Assembly: GCA_964580155.1 (NCBI GenBank)
Contig: CAZOJP010000059.1
Coordinates: 1 to 8,039, forward strand
DNA: 8,039 nucleotides
Source of the DNA: Intestinibacillus sp964580155
GTDB taxonomy: Bacteria > Bacillota > Clostridia > Oscillospirales > Butyricicoccaceae
Reading direction: 5' to 3'
Part shown: piece after piece, positions 1 through 5,267 of the stretch
Position numbering within the stretch: position 1 is the stretch's first letter
How the letters are laid out: each line of letters begins with the position of its first letter
Position numbers and translations under genes: made by a program
The notes under the pieces: model-generated
Told to the model about the DNA's origin: nothing
The model's input: the letters and a program-made list of their open reading frames with translations, nothing else
Databases searched by the model: none

Positions 1-782
1 TGCTTGAGGACTGCACCTTCCGCTTCTCCCAGTGGGATCCGGAAAACCCGAACAACAAGTACGAGGGCACGAAGGAGCAGTGGGACGAGGCGCAGGGCGC
101 GATGGCGAACATCCTCGACAATCTCGGCGTGCAGTACGAAATCGGCATTGACGAGGCGGCATTCTACGGACCCAAGCTGGATATTCAGTACAAAAACGTG
201 TTCGGCAAGGAAGATACGCTTGTCACCATCCAAATCGACATGCTGCTCGCGAAAAAGTACGGTATGGAGTATATCGACAAGGACGGCCAGCGCGCCACGC
301 CGTATATCATCCACCGCACCTCGCTCGGCTGCTACGAGCGCACGCTCGCCTACCTCATCGAGAAATACGCCGGCGCACTGCCGACGTGGATCGCACCCGA
401 GCAGGTGCGCGTGATGCCGATGACCGACCGCAATGCGGACTATGCCGCGGCCATCCGCGCAGAGCTGACGCGAAACGGCTTCCGCGTCGAGCTGGACGAC
501 CGCAGCGAAAAAATCGGCTANNNNNNNNNNGGACAAGAGGTTTACGAAGCGCTCAAAGCCGCCAAAGTCAGAGTGGAATTTGACAACAGAAACGAAAAAA
601 TCGGCTACAAAATCCGTCAGGCGCAGCTGGAAAAGGTGCCCTATATGCTCGTGCTCGGTGACAAGGAGCAGGAGGCGGGCGAGGTTGCCGTGCGCGATCG
701 CCGCGACGGCAAAACGACCGTCATGTCTCTGCCCGCCTTCATCGAAAAGCTGACGTACGAGGTCGACAACAAGATTCGCTGA
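1..782 (+). CDS. thrS: Threonyl-tRNA synthetase, C-terminal part (5' truncated, interrupted by assembly gap)
   Basis: The enzyme charges tRNA-Thr with threonine in the cytoplasm. The reading frame enters from the left edge with its first full codon at base 3 and ends at TGA 780-782. The visible part covers the end of the class II catalytic core and the anticodon-binding domain. EAAFYGPKLDI (153-185) and HRTSLGCYERT (312-344, motif 3 region; the His matches the position of the family's zinc-ligand His) are ThrRS signatures, followed by ALPTWIAPEQV leading into the anticodon domain. A full bacterial ThrRS has about 580-640 residues, so more than half lies upstream. Ten N at 521-530 interrupt the anticodon domain, and the protein on the right of the gap repeats residues already present on the left (VELDDRSEKIGY, then VEFDNRNEKIGY). 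The true gene should hold this segment once, so the displayed translation across the gap is not reliable. The family assignment itself is secure. Confidence 0.95.
   Translation, partial: LEDCTFRFSQWDPENPNNKYEGTKEQWDEAQGAMANILDNLGVQYEIGIDEAAFYGPKLDIQYKNVFGKEDTLVTIQIDMLLAKKYGMEYIDKDGQRATPYIIHRTSLGCYERTLAYLIEKYAGALPTWIAPEQVRVMPMTDRNADYAAAIRAELTRNGFRVELDDRSEKIGXXXXGQEVYEALKAAKVRVEFDNRNEKIGYKIRQAQLEKVPYMLVLGDKEQEAGEVAVRDRRDGKTTVMSLPAFIEKLTYEVDNKIR
521..530. other. Assembly gap (10 N) inside thrS
   Basis: Ten consecutive N split a Tyr codon of thrS. The round length suggests a placeholder of arbitrary size, not a measured gap. The flanks encode the same part of the anticodon-binding domain twice (444-520 and 531-607), so the two contigs overlap in homology instead of being separated by missing sequence. 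Confidence 0.97.
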
Positions 783-794
783 CCCCACAGAAAT

Positions 795-816
795 ACGGGG
801 AGCGCACTCCCTGTTT
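795..816 (+). terminator. Weak hairpin after thrS, possible terminator
   Basis: ACGGGGAG (795-802) can pair with CTCCCTGT (807-814) around the loop CGCA, with one G-T wobble. It lies 13 bases past the thrS stop, where a terminator is expected. Only a short T run (TTT, 814-816) follows, so intrinsic termination would be weak. The nearby GC-rich inverted repeat TGCGGCA/TGCCGCA (857-876), just past the stop of the convergent gene, has no T tract on either strand. Confidence 0.4.
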
Positions 817-883
817 CAACACGGATTTTTGCGCCGCTGCTGTGCCTGCGCGCGGGTGCGGCAGCGGCCTGCCGCATCCCATC

Positions 884-1186
884 CTAATCCGGCTGCTCCA
901 GCGCGCGGACGGTGTTCCCGAGTTTGAACACCTTGACCTGATAAAGCTGCCCGGGCGCGAGCGGGCCGAACGCAAACTGCCCGTGCTCATCGGTGTACAG
1001 CGCGCCGATGGGCGACGCGGGCGCGTCCGCGCGATAGACCGTGACGAGCGCGGCATCGACCGGCTTGCCGTCCGCGTCGATCACAGTGCCGATGAGCGCG
1101 GGGCGCTGGTCCGCGGCAAGTAAAACCGTCGTTTCCACGACCTCGTGGGCGGCGGGCTTTACGTAAAAGGACTGTTTATGATTCAT
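884..1186 (-). CDS. Small transthyretin-like (carboxypeptidase regulatory-like domain) protein, 100 aa
   Basis: This is a small protein of unknown role. Residues about 30-90 show the pattern of a prealbumin-like/carboxypeptidase-regulatory beta sandwich: LIGTVIDADGKPVDAALVTV, then TDEHGQFAFGPLAPGQLYQV. This is the usual G-V-D-G-P-A-V strand pair followed by T-D-G-F-F-L-PG-Y. No signal peptide, membrane segment or sortase motif is visible, so the product is probably cytoplasmic or part of an assembly, unlike many secreted proteins with this fold. The start at 1186 is chosen because AAGGAG (minus strand, 1198-1203) lies 11 bases upstream; a start at 1243 would add 19 residues that look like translated leader. 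The gene is convergent with thrS and divergent from proS, with 100 bases between the two start codons. The fold is fairly confident; the function is not known. Confidence 0.75.
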   Translation of the reverse strand: MNHKQSFYVKPAAHEVVETTVLLAADQRPALIGTVIDADGKPVDAALVTVYRADAPASPIGALYTDEHGQFAFGPLAPGQLYQVKVFKLGNTVRALEQPD

Positions 1187-1286
1187 AGCGGCAGTCGCTC
1201 CTTCCCCAATCCGAAAGCAATCAGCCCGCAAAAAGCGGGTCAATCCATTCTACGAATAACTTGAAAAAAGGTGCGTGTAAAAAAAC

Positions 1287-2726
1287 ATGGCTGAACAGAA
1301 GAAAATGGTATCCGAAATCACCTCTATGGACGTTGATTTCGCAAAATGGTACACCGATATTGTCAAAAAAGCGGAAATGATCGATTATTCCTCGGTCAAG
1401 GGCTGCGTCATCATGCGTCCCTACGCGCAGGCGCTGTGGGAGAACATCCAGAGCACGCTTGACGGCATGTTCAAGGAAACCGGACACGAGAACGTCGCAA
1501 TGCCCATCTTCATTCCGGAATCGCTGCTCCAGAAGGAAAAGGATCATGTAGAGGGCTTTGCGCCCGAGGTCGCGTGGGTCACCCACGGCGGCGCGGAAAA
1601 GCTCGAGGAGCGTCTGTGCGTGCGTCCGACCTCGGAGACCCTGTTCTGCGAGCATTACGCCAAAATCGTGCGCTCGTGGCGCGACCTGCCCAAGCTGTAC
1701 AACCAGTGGTGCTCGGTCGTGCGCTGGGAAAAGACCACGCGTCCGTTCCTGCGCTCGCGCGAATTCTGGTGGCAGGAGGGTCACACCGTGCACGCGACCG
1801 AGCAGGAGGCGCGCGAGGAAACCATGCGCATGCTGGGCGTTTACGCACAGTTTTGCGAGGAGCATCTGGCGATGCCGGTCATCAAGGGCCGCAAAACCGA
1901 CAAGGAGCGCTTCGCCGGCGCGGTCGAAACCTACACGATTGAGGCGATGATGCACGACGGCAAGGCGCTGCAATCGGGCACGAGCCACTATTTCGGCGAC
2001 GGCTTTGCGCGCGCGTTCGATATGCAGTTCGCAGACAAGAATAACCAGCTGCAATATATGCACCAAACCTCGTGGGGCGCGTCCACCCGTCTCATCGGCG
2101 CGATCATTATGACGCACGGCGACAACGAGGGTCTGGTGCTGCCGCCCAAAATCGCACCGATTCAGCTTGTGGTCATTCCGGTTGCCGCGCACAAGGCAGG
2201 CGTCATCGAAACGGCGACCGAGCTGCACGCGCGCATCAAGCGCATGGGTGTGCGCGCGAAAATCGACGTATCGGACAACAGCCCGGGCTGGAAGTTTGCC
2301 GAATACGAGATGAAGGGCGTTCCGCTGCGGCTGGAGGTCGGCCCGCGCGACATCGAGCAGGGTCAGTGCGTGCTTGTCCGCCGCGACAACCGCGAAAAGA
2401 CCGTGGTAAAATTCGACGAGCTTGAGACCATGATTCCGCAGCTGCTCGACGAGCTGCAGCACGCGCTCTTCGAAAAGGCGCGCAAAAACCGCGAGGAGCA
2501 CACCTATACCGCGCATTCGCTCGACGAAATGAAGCGCATCGCAAGCGAGCACACCGGTTTTGTCAAGACCATGTGGTGCGGCGAACTGGCATGCGAGGAA
2601 AAGGTCAAGGAAGAGGCCGGCATGTCCTCGCGCTGCATGCCGCTGGAGCAGGAGAACCTCGGCGATGTATGCCCGGTCTGCGGCAAGCCTGCACAGCATA
2701 TGATCGTATGGGGTGTCGCCTACTAA
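1287..2726 (+). CDS. proS: Prolyl-tRNA synthetase, type 3 (archaeal/eukaryotic-like)
   Basis: It charges tRNA-Pro with proline. The 479 residues and the absence of an editing insertion between motifs 2 and 3 mark the short, archaeal/eukaryotic-like ProRS class found in many Clostridia. Class II motif 1 lies around 38-54, the proline/ATP loop RPTSE at 113-117, motif 2 with RPFLRSREFWWQEGHT at 152-167, and motif 3 with TSWGASTRLIGAI near 261-273. The anticodon-binding domain spans about 290-395. The C-terminal extension carries C431-x4-C436 and C462-x2-C465, matching the zinc site of this class, and the chain ends in WGVAY as is usual for it. A purine-rich AAGGTG (1267-1272) lies 14 bases before the ATG, a rather long spacing. 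No T-box leader is visible upstream. The TAA stop lies inside a 30-base palindrome. Confidence 0.97.
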   Translation: MAEQKKMVSEITSMDVDFAKWYTDIVKKAEMIDYSSVKGCVIMRPYAQALWENIQSTLDGMFKETGHENVAMPIFIPESLLQKEKDHVEGFAPEVAWVTHGGAEKLEERLCVRPTSETLFCEHYAKIVRSWRDLPKLYNQWCSVVRWEKTTRPFLRSREFWWQEGHTVHATEQEAREETMRMLGVYAQFCEEHLAMPVIKGRKTDKERFAGAVETYTIEAMMHDGKALQSGTSHYFGDGFARAFDMQFADKNNQLQYMHQTSWGASTRLIGAIIMTHGDNEGLVLPPKIAPIQLVVIPVAAHKAGVIETATELHARIKRMGVRAKIDVSDNSPGWKFAEYEMKGVPLRLEVGPRDIEQGQCVLVRRDNREKTVVKFDELETMIPQLLDELQHALFEKARKNREEHTYTAHSLDEMKRIASEHTGFVKTMWCGELACEEKVKEEAGMSSRCMPLEQENLGDVCPVCGKPAQHMIVWGVAY

Positions 2727-2752
2727 GATTCTTTTTAAAAAAAGAATCTTAG
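2723..2752. repeat. 30-base AT-rich palindrome overlapping the proS stop codon
   Basis: The arms CTAAGATTCTTTTT (2723-2736) and AAAAAGAATCTTAG (2739-2752) are exact reverse complements with only AA between them. The left arm contains the proS stop codon TAA (2724-2726). As RNA it would form a long AU-rich hairpin at the end of the proS message. It is not followed by a T run, so it is not a standard terminator on the plus strand. It directly abuts the first of the two direct repeats. Confidence 0.85.
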
Positions 2753-2785
2753 GGCAAGAAAAACCACTGTCGCCTGCGGGCGGGA
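2751..2785. repeat. Intergenic direct repeat, copy A
   Basis: This is the first of two 35-base copies whose starts are exactly 72 bases apart; 31 of 35 positions agree with copy B at 2823-2857. Both contain AGGGCAAGAAAAA and then GTCGCCTGCGGGCGG, in which CGCC (2771-2774) and GGCG (2779-2782) can form a tight hairpin around TGCG. No coding function is evident. Confidence 0.8.
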
Positions 2786-2822
2786 CGAAAGGCATGCCCT
2801 GCGCTTTGTGGAAGCATCCGCA

Positions 2823-2857
2823 AGGGCAAGAAAAATTACCGTCGCCTGCGGGCGGAA
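2823..2857. repeat. Intergenic direct repeat, copy B
   Basis: This is the second copy of the 35-base repeat, differing from copy A at four positions, with the small CGCC/GGCG hairpin (2843-2846 and 2851-2854) unchanged. It runs straight into the strong hairpin terminator at 2862-2902. Two copies only, without spacers of array type, so this is not a CRISPR. Confidence 0.8.
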
Positions 2858-2861
2858 TAAA

Positions 2862-2902
2862 AGCAGGTCTTTCGGGTTTGTGCCCAAAGACCTGCTCTTT
2901 TT
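2862..2902 (+). terminator. Strong intrinsic terminator hairpin between proS and mscS
   Basis: AGCAGGTCTTT (2862-2872) pairs exactly with AAAGACCTGCT (2886-2896). GGG/CCC (2874-2876 and 2883-2885) extends the stem past a one-base bulge, and C plus five T follow (2897-2902). This should end proS transcription. Only 21 bases separate it from the mscS start codon, so any mscS transcript starting upstream has to cross it. Confidence 0.88.
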
Positions 2903-2923
2903 CCATGGGAAAGGAGTCTTTTT

Positions 2924-3865
2924 ATGCCGGAAAATCAGGTGTCCGACAAGGTCATCGACGCGGTGACCGAGGTGGTGCCCAAGGGCGTCCGCGCGCAAAT
3001 CACCGCTTTTTTTGACAGCGAGCTGGGACATATTGCAAGCATCGCGCTGTCCATCCTCGTCGTGCTGCTCATCACCGCGCTGCTCAAACGCATCGTAGCG
3101 CACACGATGCACAAGCTCGAAGCGCGAATGCGCGCACAGGACAACTCGAGCGCCGCGCTCGTCGGCTTTGTCGGGCACATCCTCGTCGGGCTGATTTATC
3201 TGGGCAGCGGCATCAGCATCATCGGCGTGCTGTCCTCGGCGATTCCGCTTGTGGCGGACATTATGGGCAAGCTGCTCGCCGCCGGCGGTGTGCTCACCGT
3301 GGTCGCCGGTCTTGCCTCGCAGCAGGCGCTCGGCAGCATGGTCAGCGGCGTTATGATTCTGATTTTCCACCCCTTCAAGCTGGGCGACATCGTGCGCTAT
3401 GTGGACAACGATATTTCCGGTGTGGTGGAGGAAATCACCCTGCACCACACAACGATCCGCACCTGGGAAAACAAGCGCGTCATCGTACCAAACAGCCAAA
3501 TGAACAACGCGATTCTCGAAAACGCGGATTATACGGACAGCAAGGTGTGCGTATTTCTCGATTTCAACATCACCTACGATTCCGACATCGAAAAGGCCAA
3601 GGATCTGCTCGCCGCGCAGATTCAAAAGCACCCGAGCTACTTTGATTATCGCACGGTCGACGATCGCATGAACGGCGCGCCGCCGGTCGTGGTGCGTGTC
3701 GTCAATCTGACGGACAGCGCGGTTGTGGTGCGCGCATGGATGTGGGCGCAGGACAACGGCACCGCCTCCGTCATGAAGAGCGAGGTGCTGCAAGGTGTCA
3801 AAACGGCATACGAAAAAGCCGGGGTGAGCTTTGCGTATCCCCGCCTGTCCGTGGTGCAAAAATAA
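2924..3865 (+). CDS. mscS: Small-conductance mechanosensitive channel, MscS family
   Basis: This inner-membrane channel opens under membrane tension and releases solutes after osmotic downshock. The 313 residues fit the short MscS class (E. coli MscS has 286). Membrane segments are visible at about 37-58, 78-110 and 115-148. The third is the pore helix, rich in Gly and Ala (GKLLAAGGVLTVVAGLASQQALGSMVSG), and ends in the family hallmark FHPFKLGDIVRY (148-159). The beta domain follows with GVVEEITLHHTTIRTWENKR and VIVPNSQMNNAILEN (166-200), then the alpha/beta cytoplasmic cage to the C-terminus. AAGGAG (2911-2916) lies 7 bases before the ATG, an ideal spacing. A strong terminator hairpin stands directly upstream and another follows the stop. 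No promoter is obvious between proS and this gene. The family is certain; specific ion preference is not inferable. Confidence 0.95.
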   Translation: MPENQVSDKVIDAVTEVVPKGVRAQITAFFDSELGHIASIALSILVVLLITALLKRIVAHTMHKLEARMRAQDNSSAALVGFVGHILVGLIYLGSGISIIGVLSSAIPLVADIMGKLLAAGGVLTVVAGLASQQALGSMVSGVMILIFHPFKLGDIVRYVDNDISGVVEEITLHHTTIRTWENKRVIVPNSQMNNAILENADYTDSKVCVFLDFNITYDSDIEKAKDLLAAQIQKHPSYFDYRTVDDRMNGAPPVVVRVVNLTDSAVVVRAWMWAQDNGTASVMKSEVLQGVKTAYEKAGVSFAYPRLSVVQK

Positions 3866-3875
3866 CCCCACACAC

Positions 3876-3908
3876 AAGCCGCCGTGAATTTTTCGGCGGC
3901 TTTTTTGT
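3876..3908 (+). terminator. Intrinsic terminator after mscS
   Basis: GCCGCCG (3878-3884) pairs with CGGCGGC (3894-3900), extended by AA/TT at the base, and is followed by six T (3901-3906). The stem starts 11 bases after the mscS stop. The outer ACACA and TGTGT (3872-3876 and 3906-3910) could lengthen the stem by zipping up the T run. Confidence 0.93.
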
Positions 3909-3928
3909 GTGAATTTGCACCACTTCGC

Positions 3929-3958
3929 AAGACAAGACCCGCGCCGCTATGCTATACT
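3929..3958 (+). promoter_or_regulatory. Likely extended -10 promoter for the oxidoreductase gene
   Basis: TATACT (3953-3958) is preceded by TGC, giving the extended -10 form TGnTATACT. AAGACA (3929-3934), four of six matches to the -35 consensus, sits 18 bases upstream. Transcription would start near 3965, leaving about 25 bases of leader before the ATG at 3990. The preceding gene is closed off by a strong terminator, so a promoter is needed here. Confidence 0.65.
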
Positions 3959-3989
3959 GTGCATAAGACATTTGTGGGAGGGACGTAAA

Positions 3990-5168
3990 ATGGAAAAAAT
4001 TCGTGTAGGCGTGCTCGGAATCGGCGACATCAGCGACGTATATCTGAGCAATCTGAAAAAATATGACGCAGTCGAGCTGGTCGCCTGTGCCTCGCGCGGA
4101 CTGGAAAAGGCGCAGCGCAAGGCCGCGCAGTACGACATCCCCAAGGCATATGCTTCGGCGGCGGAGCTGATTGCGGATCCGGACATCGACCTGCTGCTCA
4201 ACCTGACCACGCCTGCGGCGCATTTTGAGTATAACCTTGCGGCGCTGCAGGCAGGAAAGCATGTGTACACCGAAAAACCGCTCGCGATGAACTATGCCGA
4301 GGGCAAGCAGCTTGTCGAGCTGGCGCGCGAAAAGGGGCTGTATCTCGGCTGTGCGCCCGATACCTTCCTCGGCGCACGGCTGCAAAACTGCCGCGAGCTG
4401 CTGGACGCTGGCAAGCTCGGACACATCACGGCAGGCGGCGCGTACGTCGTCAGCCACGGACATGAATGGCACCACCCGAGTCCGGATTTCTTCTACCAGC
4501 CGGGCGCGGGCCCGCTCTACGACATCGCGCCCTACTATATGACCGCGCTGCTGTCGCTGCTCGGCCCGGTGCGCCGTGTGTGCGCAATGGCAAACTGCGC
4601 AGAGCGCACGCGCACCATCCCGGTCGGCGACAAAAAGGGCGAATCGATCGCGGTCAACGTGGACACTCATGTGACAGGCACGCTCGAATTTGTGTCCGGC
4701 GCGCTCGTCACGCTGACCGCGAGCTTTGATGTGTGGGATTCCGAGCTGCCGCGCATCGAGCTGTACGGCACGGAGGGCACGCTGCTGCTGCGCGACATCG
4801 ATCCGCTTGCAGGGCCGAACTTCTTCGGCGGCGACACGCTGCTGCGCACGCGCGACCGCTACCGCTGGCAGGATGCCGCGCGCTCGCCGCGCTTTGTCGA
4901 TGTGCCGTGGGAGGTTGCGGAAAACCACCATCCCTTCGGCTCGATCAGCCATGCGGAAAATCCGCGCGGCATCGGCCTTGTCGATCTGGTTTATGCGCTG
5001 CGCGCAGGTCGTCCGGCGCGCGCTTCGGGTGAAATGGCACTGCATTCGCTCGAAATCATGGACGGTATGATCCTTTCCGCGCATGAGCACCGCTTTTATG
5101 AGCTGGAAACCACCTTTGAGCGCCCGGCGCCCCTGCCGCTCGACTTCCCCGCAAGCGAGCAGGCATAG
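3990..5168 (+). CDS. Gfo/Idh/MocA-family NAD(P)-dependent oxidoreductase
   Basis: This is a predicted dehydrogenase of 392 residues, acting on an unknown sugar or polyol-like substrate in the cytoplasm. The N-terminal Rossmann fold begins with VGVLGIGDISDVYL (6-19), and the EKP signature of the family is at 95-97 (YTEKPLAM). The C-terminal alpha/beta domain follows, including GPLYDIAPYYM (174-184). Many family members have DxGxH at this place, with His as catalytic base; here D178 is kept but the His position is occupied by Tyr. The start at 3990 is set by GGGAGGG (3976-3982), 7 bases upstream; the frame is open further up but lacks a binding site there. The gene is monocistronic: its own promoter lies upstream and a perfect hairpin terminator downstream. 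The neighbours are not sugar genes, so context gives no substrate. The family is secure, the reaction unknown. Confidence 0.92.
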   Translation: MEKIRVGVLGIGDISDVYLSNLKKYDAVELVACASRGLEKAQRKAAQYDIPKAYASAAELIADPDIDLLLNLTTPAAHFEYNLAALQAGKHVYTEKPLAMNYAEGKQLVELAREKGLYLGCAPDTFLGARLQNCRELLDAGKLGHITAGGAYVVSHGHEWHHPSPDFFYQPGAGPLYDIAPYYMTALLSLLGPVRRVCAMANCAERTRTIPVGDKKGESIAVNVDTHVTGTLEFVSGALVTLTASFDVWDSELPRIELYGTEGTLLLRDIDPLAGPNFFGGDTLLRTRDRYRWQDAARSPRFVDVPWEVAENHHPFGSISHAENPRGIGLVDLVYALRAGRPARASGEMALHSLEIMDGMILSAHEHRFYELETTFERPAPLPLDFPASEQA

Positions 5169-5208
5169 CCGCGTGCCGGTGCGGTAAAGCGGCGCTTTAG
5201 CTGTAAAG

Positions 5209-5241
5209 AAAAGCCCCGATGCCTAGGCATCGGGGCTTTTT
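5209..5241. terminator. Bidirectional terminator, perfect 32-base palindrome
   Basis: AAAAGCCCCGATGCC (5209-5223) and its exact complement (5226-5240) form a GC-rich stem centred on CCTAGG, with a T run on the plus strand (5237-5241). On the minus strand the exit also reads as T-rich (CTTTTCTTTAC). It lies 41 bases past the plus-strand oxidoreductase stop and 27 bases past the minus-strand nfnB stop, so one element serves both convergent genes. Confidence 0.93.
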
Positions 5242-5267
5242 ATGCGATTTACTGCGCAGTCTTTTGC

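Noticed and set aside
833..876. GC-rich inverted repeats GCCGCTGC/GCAGCGGC and TGCGGCA/TGCCGCA as a terminator of the minus-strand gene
   Set aside because: Neither is followed by a T run on the minus strand, so they are not called as a terminator; they may only reflect high GC content.
2751..2857. CRISPR-like direct repeats
   Set aside because: Only two imperfect copies exist, there is no array and no cas gene in the window.
1221..2906. Long open frame of 561 codons on the minus strand opposite proS
   Set aside because: It is antisense to a clear synthetase gene, its protein shows no family features, and its openness follows from the GC-rich third positions of proS. The repeated PPAGD-type peptides at its start only mirror the intergenic repeats.
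2713..3015. Plus-strand 100-codon frame with two GQEK..SPAGG repeats across the proS-mscS gap
   Set aside because: The peptide repeat is only the translation of the intergenic DNA repeats (72 bases is 24 codons). The frame starts inside proS, runs through a terminator and into mscS, and has no ribosome binding site.
2735..3877. 380-codon minus-strand frame opposite mscS
   Set aside because: It is a shadow of the MscS coding frame, with His- and Arg-rich low-sense protein and no ribosome binding site.
3909..3989. Earlier ATG at 3909 as the oxidoreductase start
   Set aside because: It overlaps the mscS terminator and the promoter, has no binding site, and the Rossmann fold begins right after the ATG at 3990.
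3798..5090. 430-codon minus-strand frame opposite the oxidoreductase
   Set aside because: It is a shadow frame with Arg/Ala-rich composition and no motifs, running through a terminator and a promoter.
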